Of a stretch of DNA of 64,000 bases, positions 43,871 to 54,232 are shown piece by piece. The DNA is from Phytophthora quininea (lineage: Eukaryota; Oomycota; Peronosporomycetes; Peronosporales; Peronosporaceae): positions 124,001 through 188,000 of the forward strand of contig JAAVTG010000699.1 in NCBI GenBank assembly GCA_011947345.1, in the 5' to 3' direction. Within the stretch, counting starts at the first letter, position 1, and each line of letters starts with the position of its first letter. A model generated the notes under the pieces. That model had not been told where the DNA came from. It did not search any database and saw only the letters and a list, made by a program, of their open reading frames with translations. The position numbers and the translations under genes were made by a program.

Positions 43871-46443
43871 GTCAAGTTCTTCAGCAGCTCTTCGTGATAA
43901 TCTTCCAGCGGCAAATTGGGGTACGGTCGGCGATTCTTTCTCAGTAGTTCCGAGGGCAATCTCAGCTTCCTGCCCAACATTAGTTCGTTTGGCTGGTAAC
44001 CGTGCGTCGCGTGCTTGGCCCCGTTGTACGCGTACAAAGCGCACGGAAGAAAGTCATCCCAGTCATCCTGCTCGTTGTTCACGTAGAGACTCACTATATC
44101 TTTCCACGTACGATGGAATCGTTCCACCAGGCCCAATAACTTTGGTCGGTAGGGTACTGGCGTCGTCTGCTTCACTTGCAACAATTGCAGCAGCTCAGTG
44201 ATTGCCTGGCTTCCAAATTCACTAGCACCATCGAGCATTATCTCTCTCATCGGACCGTAGACGAAAATCACCTTCTCCATCAAGAATCTGGCGATCGTAC
44301 TCGCTGTGTGCTCGGTCGTTGCTGCTGCTACTGCATAGCGAGTGGTGTACTCCACGGCTGCGATGACGTAGCGATTACCACGATCTGTCACTGGCAGAGG
44401 CCCAGCTACATCCACAGCCCAGCGGTCACACACATCCCCGGTTCTCACACTACGCAGCGGTGGTATCACTGCCTGTGGTCTCGCCTTCCTGGAACCACAG
44501 TCCTGACATGCTGACACCCAGCTTTTGACTGCTCGCTTCATCCGCGGCCACCAATACAGTCGTCGCAGTCGTTCATAGGTTTGCGGTGTCCGTAGGTGTC
44601 CTGCCCAGATACTATCGTGGGCTTCCTTGAAAGCTAAAGCCCAGTATACTGTCGGCAATATCACTCGCAGCTCTCCATTCTCTAGTTCGGCATTAACCAG
44701 ACCGTCTTCTGCTGTCACGATCCGGTAGTGTCGGTACTTGCCACGCTTCAGCAGCGTTTGTACCATCACCGACTTCTTTTGCTGCTTCCTGATGTCTTCA
44801 TCGGAGAACTGTACTATTCCCATCTCGGCAGCTTCCACTCGATACAATCCTGCAGCTTTCACCACCTCATCGGCGGCTCGGTCAATCTCTGCTAGCACGG
44901 CATCAGACCCACGAACTGTTGAGCGTGCTGGTGTGCTCTCCTCGCACTGCCAACTGGCTACATCCTCGGCTATTTGCTCCATGGTCACTGGCATTCGTTT
45001 CTCCTCAGCTATCTCGCCAATCGCCTGCAGCGAACACATGCTGGCAGTCACACGAGAAACTCCCTCTGCCATCGATCGTGGAATTACCGGGTCATCCGCA
45101 TCTTCCGTCTTGGTTTCCTCATCATCGAGCACGGGGCTCCTCGACAACGCATCTGCTACATGGTTTTCTTTGCCCGGACGATAGCGAATGCTAAAGTCGT
45201 ATTCCTGCAGCGTCAACGCCCATCGATGCAAGCGTCCTGCCGGCTCCTTAGTGGTCATCAGCCACTTCAGCGCAATATGATCCGTGACTATCGTGAACTT
45301 CCGGCCGTAGAGATGGGGTCGAAAGAGTCGCACTGCCCACACAACTGCCAAGCACTCGAGCTCTGAGATGCTGTATTTTGCTTCCGTCGGACTATTCACT
45401 TTCGACGCATACGCTACAGGCTGATCCCCATGGCCTTGATCCTGCGAGAGAACCGCTCCTAGCCCTGTAGTGGAGGCGTCGGTAGTCAGCTTAAACGGCA
45501 GTCGGTAGTCAGGATATATTAACACCGGCTCCTTGCTTAGCCACGCTTTGGCCCAAGCAAAAGCTGCTTCCTGCTCAGCTCCCCAAGTCCATTCACTTGT
45601 CTTCCGCAGCAACCCAGTTAAGGGCGCCATTCGCGTCCCAAAACCCGGCATGAACCGTCGGTAGTAACCAGCTAATGCCACGAAACTTTGAACTTTGTCT
45701 GCATTTATCGGCGTCGGGTAGTCGACTACTGCCTTAATCAGCCGCTGCGTCGGTTTGATGCCTTCTGGTGTCAAGTCGTGGCCCAAGTACTCCATACTTG
45801 TGGTCGCGAACGAGCATTTCGACGGCTTCAGGCTCAATCCTGCCTCAGCCAGCCTCTCTAACACAACTGCCAACTCCACGACGTGCTGCGCCACCGTTCC
45901 CTTCGTAAAGATGACGACATCGTCCAAGTACACCAGGCAACAGACCCACGTAAGACCTCGTAGCACACAGTCCATTAGTCGCTGGAAAGTACTTGGCGCG
46001 TTGCACAAACCAAACGGCATCCTCAGAAATTGGAAGAGGCCACGTCGAGTTGTAAACGCAGTCTTTTGTCGATCTTCCTTAGCGACTCCCAGCTGCCAGT
46101 ATCCTGCATGCAAATCAAGGCTCGTGAAGCGCTGTGAACCATGCAGCGTCTCCAAAGTCTCATCCACTCGCGGCAAGGGATACACATCCTTCACTGTGAC
46201 CGCATTCAGCGCGCGGTAATCAATGCAAAACCTCACACTGCCGTCCTTCTTCTTGACGATGACCACTGGAAAACCCCATGCTCCTGAGCCTTCTTCGATC
46301 ACGCCATTGCGCAGCATTTCGTCCACTTCTTTATCGATCAACGCATTCTCCGCAACAGCGTGTCTACGGCGTCTCAGCATAATGGGCGCAGTTCCTCCAG
46401 TATTTATGTGATGCTCCACCCAGTAGTCGTCATTGGCGGACAT
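43780..46443 (-). CDS. Gypsy pol: reverse transcriptase, RNase H, integrase
   Basis: 887 codons without a stop. RT: FPVVIVKKKDGSVRFCIDYRALN, FTSLDLHAGYWQ, MPFGLCNAPSTFQ and the catalytic CLVYLDDVVIF. RNase H: KLTTDASTTGLGAVLSQ, SELECLAVVWA and IVTDHIALKWL. Integrase: a His-His-Cys-Cys zinc finger (GHLRTPQTYERLRRLYWW, CQDCGSRKA), then the D-D-E core with WAVDVAGPLPV, IMLDGASEFGSQ and LVERFHRTWKD. Asp and Glu of the triad are present, so the enzyme core looks active. The frame begins just inside the RT connection; the preceding piece lies in another frame at 46,404-46,940. Confidence 0.92.
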   Translation of the reverse strand: MSANDDYWVEHHINTGGTAPIMLRRRRHAVAENALIDKEVDEMLRNGVIEEGSGAWGFPVVIVKKKDGSVRFCIDYRALNAVTVKDVYPLPRVDETLETLHGSQRFTSLDLHAGYWQLGVAKEDRQKTAFTTRRGLFQFLRMPFGLCNAPSTFQRLMDCVLRGLTWVCCLVYLDDVVIFTKGTVAQHVVELAVVLERLAEAGLSLKPSKCSFATTSMEYLGHDLTPEGIKPTQRLIKAVVDYPTPINADKVQSFVALAGYYRRFMPGFGTRMAPLTGLLRKTSEWTWGAEQEAAFAWAKAWLSKEPVLIYPDYRLPFKLTTDASTTGLGAVLSQDQGHGDQPVAYASKVNSPTEAKYSISELECLAVVWAVRLFRPHLYGRKFTIVTDHIALKWLMTTKEPAGRLHRWALTLQEYDFSIRYRPGKENHVADALSRSPVLDDEETKTEDADDPVIPRSMAEGVSRVTASMCSLQAIGEIAEEKRMPVTMEQIAEDVASWQCEESTPARSTVRGSDAVLAEIDRAADEVVKAAGLYRVEAAEMGIVQFSDEDIRKQQKKSVMVQTLLKRGKYRHYRIVTAEDGLVNAELENGELRVILPTVYWALAFKEAHDSIWAGHLRTPQTYERLRRLYWWPRMKRAVKSWVSACQDCGSRKARPQAVIPPLRSVRTGDVCDRWAVDVAGPLPVTDRGNRYVIAAVEYTTRYAVAAATTEHTASTIARFLMEKVIFVYGPMREIMLDGASEFGSQAITELLQLLQVKQTTPVPYRPKLLGLVERFHRTWKDIVSLYVNNEQDDWDDFLPCALYAYNGAKHATHGYQPNELMLGRKLRLPSELLRKNRRPYPNLPLEDYHEELLKNLTAARGLAAWRCGKSKLVRPRTTIKETYAVA

Positions 46444-48319
46444 CCAGGCTTCTTTTCCACCGTCCCGGCATACTGGCGCAGCAAAGCAATCACTAGGTCG
46501 CGGTCTGCGGCCTCCATTTCGCCGATGTCCAGCTCGCCCTCATCTGCCAATGGCCTAGCGTCGTCCTTGTTCAGCGACGCCACCCATTCAGCCACTCGAG
46601 CACGTTCCAGCTCACCATTCAACTGTAGGACTTCCATAGTCTCGTCCGTCGGCACCCACGTTCCCAAGATTTCGCGGGCCGGTAGCTTTTCCCGACGTCC
46701 TTCGACGTTCAGCACAGCTATACTTATCGTACCGTTCTGCACGGTGCCAATTGTTGGTGCTGTCAGCTGGTATCTCTTACTGTGCGGCTTGGGATGAACA
46801 CGCCCGTCGTGCCATCCTCTGCTTCCACGGCAACGCGTATCACACTGCAGGTGTTGGTGGCCAGCTTCACTGTCTTGGGTAGGCGTACGGCTTTTCGCGG
46901 CCCTCGACCTGGCGGCGCCAACGAAGTAATACCGTGACACGTGAATGGTAACACCACCTTTAGCCCTTTGTCGTCGTAGTATTTCAGCTCTCGGTTGCCG
47001 AAATCCATCTGGACCTGCTTTTCATCCATCCAGTCTTCGCCAATGAAGAACTCACTGCCTTGGCCTTCGACTAACAACGCGTCGATGGTGATCCGCTGCT
47101 GGTGCACCGTGGTGCCCATGAACCTCCAAACTCCTAACACCTTGCTGGTGCCACCTCCGAAGCCCTCGACCAGATCCACTGGCGCTCTCTTCGACACACA
47201 CTGCCCAAACCGACGTAGCTCTTCGCCCACCACGCTGTACTGGGCACATGTGTCCAGTCGTACTTCTTGCATGTGCTTCTTGGATAATGCCAGGAGTGCT
47301 GTCGGCAAGCAACTGGGACTTCCACTGCCTATGGCTCGCACTTGGCCAACGCGCAGCAACTTCCCTTCAGGCCCGAGTCGCTGTTCCACGTCACTGTATC
47401 TGCCCTGCCGCTTGTATTGATAGCGTCGCATCGGCCGCTGTCGTTTTGGCTTCCGTTTGCCACTAGTCAACTCTTCCTGCCGCTTCTCCGCAGCGAGCTG
47501 TCGTTGCTGCAGACGCCGAACGCGTCGCCTTGCCCTCTGCGCTTTGGCCTGCTTCTCTGCGAGCCGTCGATCTGCACGCATGTCCTCTAGCGAACCGACT
47601 TCTTCCAGCACCTCGGGTGGCTCAGCTTCCAGGGACGGTAGCACTGCTGCTGCTGTCAGCTTCGGCACTTCACCTGCTCGCTCATTGTTGACTGGCGGCG
47701 TCTGCTCTAGCTTCGCTGACTTCTTGTATTCCCGTCTCCGCACTCTATCGGCAGCTGTCTTCGCATGGTTGCGTCGGCAGATACGGCCTAGCTTCTCGTC
47801 GGCTTGTCGTAACTCGCCGATAAGTCCTCTAACCTCCTCGCGCAACACCTTGGCACGCTCCACGTTCCTGCGACGGAGTTCAGTAATCAGCACTCCATCT
47901 TCAGCTGCGATATCACGCTCGGCACGCTGCTGTCGTCGCTTGGCAGCGGCTGTCCGTCCTCCGCTGACTAGTAGCCGTTGCTGCCGCAGTCCTTTCGGCA
48001 GCGTCTTGACCGCCACTTTACTGCTGTCTTGCGTCGCATCTCTTTCAGCGGCTACATCCTCAAAGATGTCGAATGCCACTGCTTGCACCGGGTCCTCCAG
48101 CATGTCTGCTACGCTGGGCTCCACCTTGGCGGCTGCCGCGGTCGTTCTTTCGGCGGCGCCTCGTGCTTCACCCGCCAATGTGACCTCGTCAGCCGGGGTT
48201 CCTCCCTGCTGCTGCTGGGTGGCAGCCCCGGTGTCGCTCTTCTCCCAGTCAGAACCACTAACTGCGAGCGCGCTCTTTTCTGCTGCACTCTTCCTCTGGC
48301 GTAGCTGCCGCTGCCTCAT
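46404..48319 (-). CDS. Gypsy protease and protease-RT linker
   Basis: 46,763-48,319 encodes a 518-residue, strongly basic coiled-coil-rich stretch (many RR and QQR), then an aspartic protease with the motif VRLDTCAQYSVVG and FFIGEDWMD. At about 46,790 the frame shifts into RYQLTAPTIGTVQNGT.. continuing to EKKPGCPP, and shifts again near 46,430 into the RT frame. Two shifts in the protease-RT region mean this copy, as written, cannot make a single pol polyprotein; programmed shifting twice is unlikely. Confidence 0.75.
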
Positions 48320-48416
48320 CCTCTTGCGCTGACGCCGCTTGACCGGTCGCCTTTCACTGACGGGGTTGGAAGTTGTAACCGACAGCAGAACCCCGCTTCT
48401 ACTGTCGTTGATCGTT

Positions 48417-50129
48417 TCACTGCGGCGTCACTTGTGCTGCTGCAGGTCCTCCGGCACTGGCGTTTGCTGCACTTCGGGCTACTGCTCTGGCCTCCTGCTC
48501 ACGCACGGCTGCGAGACGATCGGCGCATTCGGCCCTCCAGTGTCCAGGCTCACCGCAGTAGTGGCATGTCGACTCCTTCTTCCGCTGCGCTATCGGTCGA
48601 CTGTCGTTGGGGCCGTAATTTTCCAGACCGCGTCCTCGCCCGCTGCCTCGGTTGCCTGACCCGCGTCTTCCACCACCTGACCGATGCTGTTGCCGGTCGC
48701 CTTGCGTCGTCGGCTCTGGTTCGGCACCAGGTTCGGCCTTCACTTCCAGCACTCGCGCCTTGTTCTTTACGGCTGTCGGCTTGGTGTTCTGATCGCCAGT
48801 TTCCCGCTGCTGGCCAATCCCAGTCACAGACATAAGAGCCTGGAGCGCATCCAATGAGAGTGGCTCACTTCCTGGGCCTCTAGCCAATCCGCTGATCCGA
48901 TTTCCGGACGTGTCGTACTTAGGCGCAGGGTCTCTGCCACCGAATCCTAGCTTCCTCCAGTCAATCCCCGGCACTTCCGTTTTGATCTTCTTCTTGGCGC
49001 GAGCAGAGCTGTCATCCCCAGTCAAGCCTCGCTTCAGGCGGTGAAGGTCTTCGGCGTCATGCCAGTCCGTCACGTCTCGGCCCTCGCCGTACTCCCCACT
49101 GATTTCAATGGCGTGGCTCACAGCGTACTCCAGCGAAGCCGGGCTCTTCCCGCGTACCTGCATCGAGGTAACTTTGTTGTTGATACCGTTGAGGAAGGCT
49201 TCGACGTACGTTTCTGATGACACTCTCTTGCCGAATCCAATCTCCGTCAGGTTGTCGGCGTACTCTGTCAAGCTCTCTCCAGGTCCTTGCACGCGCTTGG
49301 CCAGCTGCTGCTGTATCTGCCACGCGTTGGCCTGGCGTCCGTACTTCTGGCGAATCCGCTTGACCAGGTACCCGATGTTCTGATCGTCCTCCGACATGCT
49401 CTCTTTCAAGCTAACAAACCAGATGTATGCTTTGCCCTTCAGGTGCGCGACGACACCATGGTAAAGCTCGCGCGCTGTCCACGTATCTCCACCCAAGTTC
49501 CGTTGGGCTTCCACTTCCTCCATTACCGACGACAGCCATGCTTCCACGGACTCGTCCGCCTGACCCTTAAAATCAGCGATCATCAGCTTCTTTCGCTTGC
49601 GGCGTCGTTCCTGCGCTGCGGGTGGTGGTGGTACTACTGCTGCTGAAGCTGGTACTGCTGCGACTGCTGCCGGCGGTGCGAATATGAATCGTCGCATCAA
49701 CGCGCGCTGCTGGTCTGGCGTAAGATGATCCCACCAGCCCATGTCATTCGGCGCGGCTGCACTATCGTCCCGACCCGGCGGTGCGGCTGCGGTATGCCGC
49801 CGAGATCTCGAACGTCGGCGCGTTCTTGATCGTGGTGTTGCCAGCGGCGGCGGTGGTGGAGCTGCTTCCACCGACTCCGCGCTGCTTGGCCGGCTGTCTT
49901 TACTGCTGCTGCTGCTACTACTGCTGCTGCCACTGTCATCTTCACTGGGACTGTCCCCGCTAGGCGCGATTCGCACATCGCTGCTGACCAGTACTGTCCC
50001 ATCCGTTCCATCATCATCACTTCCAAGCTGCAGTCGAGTCTTCGGTGCGCGCGACTTCTTCGCTGCTGCTGACCGGCTCGACTTCCTCCTCTGGCTAGCG
50101 GCCTGCACGGCTGCCGCTCGCATAGCCAT
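48417..50129 (-). CDS. Gypsy gag
   Basis: 570 residues. A Ser-rich, basic N-terminus (SGSSSSSSSSSKDS, RSRTRRRSRSRR) is followed by the retrotransposon gag core (KLMIADFKGQADESVEAWLSS, YIWFVSLKES, LVKRIRQKYGR, AEIGFGKRVSSE-like region). A CCHC zinc knuckle is near the C-terminus (CHYCGEPGHWRAEC). Intact, directly after the 5' LTR leader. Confidence 0.9.
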   Translation of the reverse strand: MAMRAAAVQAASQRRKSSRSAAAKKSRAPKTRLQLGSDDDGTDGTVLVSSDVRIAPSGDSPSEDDSGSSSSSSSSSKDSRPSSAESVEAAPPPPPLATPRSRTRRRSRSRRHTAAAPPGRDDSAAAPNDMGWWDHLTPDQQRALMRRFIFAPPAAVAAVPASAAVVPPPPAAQERRRKRKKLMIADFKGQADESVEAWLSSVMEEVEAQRNLGGDTWTARELYHGVVAHLKGKAYIWFVSLKESMSEDDQNIGYLVKRIRQKYGRQANAWQIQQQLAKRVQGPGESLTEYADNLTEIGFGKRVSSETYVEAFLNGINNKVTSMQVRGKSPASLEYAVSHAIEISGEYGEGRDVTDWHDAEDLHRLKRGLTGDDSSARAKKKIKTEVPGIDWRKLGFGGRDPAPKYDTSGNRISGLARGPGSEPLSLDALQALMSVTGIGQQRETGDQNTKPTAVKNKARVLEVKAEPGAEPEPTTQGDRQQHRSGGGRRGSGNRGSGRGRGLENYGPNDSRPIAQRKKESTCHYCGEPGHWRAECADRLAAVREQEARAVARSAANASAGGPAAAQVTPQ

Positions 50130-50282
50130 CTTCCTGCTGCTGCGTTCACGGGCTCAGCGGTCTTTGACTGCTGCTGCTGTCGCACGGGTTCGTGCCGCGG
50201 GGCCAAGCCTCGTGAAGGTCTTTGTCTGCTGCTGCTATCGTACAAAGGCCAACCGTGTTGGAAGGCCCCTGTATGACCACCA

Positions 50283-50942
50283 AGTGAGCTGCGTCTCCTT
50301 TCTTCTTGCAGTGTCCGTCACCGGTCACGTCAGCCGGTTGCGTATCGGTCGGCGCGCTGGTCAAGGTCCACGCTGGTCCTGCCTCCGGCCAAAGGCGGTG
50401 CCCAGTGGTCTACGCAGCGGTAGTACTAACCTAAATAAACTACTCTAAACTACCACTGCGTGTCCGAGTGTTTCCTTGCACAGGTGGTGTACACGACGCC
50501 TTCGCTGGTGTGTGCTTGCCGGGCGGGTGGGCTCTACTACCACGGGGCTAGCTGTTCTACCTCTCTTTGCCACAGCCACAAGCACGCGCGGGCTGCAACC
50601 TCCGCTTCACCAACCCCTGTGGGGCTCTATCTACCCACGCCGGTCCTCTGTCGTGTACCCCTCGCGTCGCCTACTTCGCGTGGCGAGTTCCCAGTTATTG
50701 ACACCTCTCTAGCGGCTGCGGTCGCACTCAGTCTCGTGTTGAGCTTTTACGGCAAAACTAAGACTACCTGAATACTAGCTACTACTCGCTGCCTGTGTCC
50801 CTTCGTGCTGCGTCCCTTCAGTGCGATCTTGGTCGTTGCTCCTGGCCTTGTTGCTCCTTGAGGGTTGCTGCTTGCTCCTTGGCCGTCATCTTGCTGGCTG
50901 GCAGACACCGGCTGGCGGGCACAAGTATTGCACCCTATTACT
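50283..50942 (-). repeat. Gypsy 5' LTR
   Basis: 660 bp, partner of 40886-41545; bordered outside by TAGG. Confidence 0.92.
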
Positions 50943-51004
50943 TAGGTGAAGGATAATTCGTCTAGCTAGCTACCAAACTAACAGGTAAGAAAAGAGTGAT
51001 TTGG

Positions 51005-51677
51005 TCACAGTCGAGGAATCCAAATTGTTTGCTGGGGCGGAGGTAAAGTCACATCCTTTGGCGCCTCAAAGCCCAATCGTATGAGGGCTAGTTTCAAGCT
51101 ATCGCCATTGATTCCAATCTCTTGTGCGTGTTGATACATGAACTGGTAGTGCCGTCTAAACGAAGACATCACATTTTCGATGCGCAGTTCCTCCGTCTGA
51201 GTTTCTTCAAAGAGAATGTCGTTCCGCAGTCTCCAGATCGCGTGAAACACAATCGCTGTGTGTACACTCCACAGCAGCAGGAGTAATTTTTGGTGTTGTC
51301 TCCATCCTGGAAGAATATCCCCCAGTTTGGGGAATAGAAGCAGTCTCCACTGAAGATCGAGCTCGAAAGCTTTACTCTATGGTAACCACAGTGACCTCCA
51401 CATTTTCACTAAAGTAGGGCAGAAAAAACAGTGCTCCACCGTTTCAATGGCATTGAATTTGTTCCTCACGCATAGTTGAATTGTAGGACGCAATGGTAGT
51501 AGGAAGTAGAGTCTTGATCCCACAATGAGGTCTCCGAGAAACAGCCTCAACATCACGTCGTGCACAGCAGGCGTTAAACACCTTCGAAGCTGGATAGTCT
51601 GCGATAATGTTGAGCGGATTCGTTGTTGTGAGCAACCAAGTAACCGCATGGGATGTTCTTGTGTCATTTTAATGGTT
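51005..51677 (-). pseudogene. LINE reverse-transcriptase 3' end
   Basis: Two frames separated by a shift. The upstream one has the zf-RVT-type segment VHDVMLRLFLGDLIVGSRLY and NAIETVEHCFFCPTLVKMW; the downstream one has the typical LINE C-terminus FHAIWRLRNDILFEE. No RT catalytic domain is present, as expected for 5' truncation. Confidence 0.7.
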
Positions 51678-51694
51678 GTCAATCGCATGTATTA

Positions 51695-52746
51695 GTATCG
51701 CCATGATACGATTGATGCCGCATTAATTCTAGTATCTTGCTGACTTTGCAATAGTCTTTTGTTACTCTTGCCAGTTTCATTTCATACGACAGAGCACCAT
51801 TGCACGCTTGTCGCCAAGGCATGTGCGAAGATCGTTGATAACGTATCCGCTTAGACTGAAGAATGGCTCTTGTGTTGCAGTAGACATCGGTTTGCAGAGA
51901 TACACACTTCCAAGGACAGCAACCGAGGGAAAGTCTCTCTCTCCATGATCGCGGAATCATTTCAAGACGTCGGTAGTTCTGTAGGGTTCGAGTAGGCTGT
52001 ACTCGCCGTCGTTCGATTGGCATGGCCAAGTTACTGATAGCTCTTTCCATTTCCACCAGATTTTGGTAGCCGCTCTTCCATGGTTAGTTGTGGCTGACAC
52101 TCGTGTGGATGGCACTTCAACATCTAACAACGAGCGAATGGGGTCGCTGGTGCTCTGATCAGCATGACACGAGCCACTAGATGGCGTAGTGCTAGGTATC
52201 ATCCGACGCTTTCTGTAGCTTGAAAGCGCTTGGAATGTTTTTGCGAAGTGACATTAAGTTGGTTAAGACTAGCTCCTTTCCTACAGAGACTTCCTTGTGT
52301 GCAACGCCTCCGTCGTCTCTAGACCAGTCGTTGCGCTTGATGAAATGCCTCTGATGATGCTGCCTGTTGATGCGGCTCCACTTGATTATGAAGCAAGCTA
52401 GAGCAAGTGGCATGTTGACGCGGCGGCAGCTTGCCGTCTACGAGCGTTGTCTTCAACCCTGCTCACCACTGCACCGCACTACACGTTCATAAGTTGAATA
52501 TAGATGGCCTCGTGTTCTTGCTCTGCTTGATGGGGTGTTTTGTTGGTGGGAGTTGCTTCACGTTGCAGCGTAAATATAGGCGACAAGAAACTTCTAAGGT
52601 ACTAGTGGTATTGTATTCGGAGAGTATCGTCTCGGAGCACGTCAGTATCATCGATGTTGATGCAGGTTCGTTGGCCACATCAACATCCAGTTGATACACA
52701 CGTTGTGCTACCTGTATCGGATGGGGTATCAAGCATCATGAGATTA
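51695..52746. other. Body of the hAT element, no recognised gene
   Basis: Minus-strand frames about 51,695-52,056, 51,957-52,202 and 52,192-52,413 probably belong together across frame changes. Content is Arg/Trp-rich; no transposase motif is visible. The plus strand shows nothing convincing. Confidence 0.45.
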
Positions 52747-52758
52747 TGCGAAGCCCTG

Positions 52759-52890
52759 CTCCAAGCAGGGCGAACACTTCACAGCGTGGTCCAGGACAGC
52801 CAAGATGTCGTACAGGGTTTTGAGTGCACTGATCAAGAACCCAGCGCAGTATGAGAAGGTCATCGAAGCGTACAAGAACCACCAAGCTAT
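52759..52890 (+). pseudogene. RxLR-like class B4, internal fragment after the hAT element
   Basis: Begins with the target duplication CTCCAAGC and continues the class B alignment that stopped at 40,750. CACTTCACAGCGTGGTCC corresponds to LFTAWSK, and GATCAAGAACCCAGCGCAGT, GAGAAGGTCATCGAAGCGTA and AAGAACCACCAAGCT correspond to AKNPAQYEKVIEAFKNHQA of B3. Homology ends abruptly at 52,890, next to a Helitron helicase. Confidence 0.8.
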
Positions 52891-54232
52891 CTCGGTGCTA
52901 TTGGGCCTGGTGGAACGGGAAAGTCTACGCTACTTCGACACATTTTGGCCAGGGTGCGTCTGGATGGGAAGATTGCACTTGCTGTTGCATCCAGTGGAAT
53001 TGCATCTCTACTTCTCATGGGCGGGCGTACGGCGCGTTCTACTTTCAAAATTCCGCTGAAAATGGAAAAAATACTACGTGTTTGTTTTTCAAACAGTCGC
53101 ACCTGCGCAAGCTTATCCAGCAGACCAGTTTGGTCATGCATCACCACGCGTTTGAGGCTGTCGACCGAACGCTACGGGACATCATGGATAACCCCAGGGA
53201 GCCTTTCGGCGGAGGGGTTTTTGTGCTCTCAGGAGAATTCCGCCAGATCCTTCCTGTCGTGAAGAGAGGTACGCCTGCAGAAACGATCAACGCGTGTATA
53301 GAGGAATCGCCTCTGTGGAGACACTTTTGCAGGTTCGGTTAACGCAGAACATGCGCATTGGGAGCGAGGGGACAGGAGAAAACGACGAGGATATCATCTC
53401 TTTCTCTGGTTTTTTGCTTGCCGTTGGAGAGGGTCGGCACGAAAAACGTGCTGATCTTGGCAATGACTACATCAAGATTCCTGCTGATATGCTGATCCCG
53501 AATCCTCCTGTAGAAGACGACGAGGACGAGGAAATAGCTCCAGGGGCAATACCAAGGGGTATGACCCGCATCATTGACGCAATGTATGCCGACGTTGCGA
53601 ATCCGGAGGTTGCGACGGATGAATATTTTGCCAGTCGGACCATTTTGACGACTACGAACGAGACGGTACGGAGAATCAACGAGGCAGTCGCAGCTCGACT
53701 TCCGGAGACAGTACGGGGTATTTGTCGGTGGACTGGGTGGAGGATGATGGCAGAACGTTTTTCGAGCAGGAGTTCCTCCACTCGGTGTACATGACCGGGA
53801 TTCCATCTCACAGACTGCTGCTTAAGAAGGGCATCCCCATCATGATAATGAGAAATCTGAGCCCGGATCTTGGACTGTGCAACGGGACGCGTCGACGAAT
53901 CGTCGACTTGAAGGACCACGTCATCAGAGCAACAATTAAGACTGGAGAACGAACTACTCATCCCGAGAATTATGTTCGTGAACGACGACGACAGCTCCGA
54001 TTTCCCATTCCGGCTACGACGAAAGCAGTTCCCCGCGCAACCAGCATTCGCCATGACGATTAGCAAGGCCCAAGGTCAGACGGTGTTAAACTTGGGGCTG
54101 TACTTGGCTTCCCGGGCTTTTCCCATGGCCAGTTGTATGTGGCGTTGTCTCGCGTGACCTCCCGAAGTAAGTTGAAGACATTGATTGAGTGTGACGGGGC
54201 GTCACACAGCACTTCTCGCAGAGGAAGGTGCT
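52891..54232 (+). pseudogene. Helitron PIF1-like helicase, C-terminal part
   Basis: Begins directly at the Walker A motif (IGPGGTGKSTLLRHILA) and runs through the superfamily 1B helicase motifs over several frames: IALAVASSGIASLLL, HAFEAVDRTLRDIMDNP, GGGVFVLSGEFRQILPVV, RLTQNMRIG, ILTTTNETVRRINEA, GIPIMIMRNLSPDLGLCNGTR, AFAMTISKAQGQT and LYVALSRVTSRSKLKTLIE. The Walker B (DEAPM) box is lost. At least four frame changes make it non-functional. Nothing of the Rep domain or helicase N-terminus is on this strand; the missing N-part is at 57.2-57.8 kb in opposite orientation. Confidence 0.85.

Larger units (their letters stand above)
40886..50942 (-). mobile_element. Ty3/Gypsy LTR retrotransposon, 10,057 bp
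   Basis: Two 660-bp LTRs that differ at only two positions I can see, a 4-bp target duplication TAGG (40882-40885 and 50943-50946), and LTR ends AGT..ACT. On the minus strand the order is 5' LTR, gag, protease, RT, RNase H, integrase, extension, polypurine tract GGGAGAAGAG (41546-41555), 3' LTR. The sequence after the 5' LTR (50,265-50,282) begins TGGTGGTCATACAGG, the place of a primer-binding site. Near-identical LTRs indicate a recent insertion. Confidence 0.95.
40862..51677 (-). mobile_element. 5'-truncated LINE, split by a Gypsy element
   Basis: A 17-bp direct repeat TCAATCGCATGTATTAG at 40845-40861 and 51678-51694 is the length expected for LINE target-primed insertion. After removing the Gypsy element the insert is about 755 bp. 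No poly-A tail is visible at its 3' end (left side), which is unusual but known for some LINE clades. Confidence 0.75.
40751..52758. mobile_element. hAT-type element containing nested LINE and Gypsy
   Basis: Ends are perfect 12-bp inverted repeats CAGGGCTTCGCA (40751-40762) and TGCGAAGCCCTG (52747-52758). They are flanked by the 8-bp duplication CTCCAAGC (40743-40750 and 52759-52766), and TIR sequence and TSD length both fit hAT. Without the inserted elements the hAT is about 1.2 kb (40751-40861 plus 51695-52758). The minus strand holds linked frames (about 51,695-52,413) with Trp-rich text such as KIWWKWKEL and IPRSWRERL, but I see no hAT dimerisation domain or transposase motif. It is therefore probably non-autonomous, perhaps carrying a host gene fragment. 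Confidence 0.85.
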
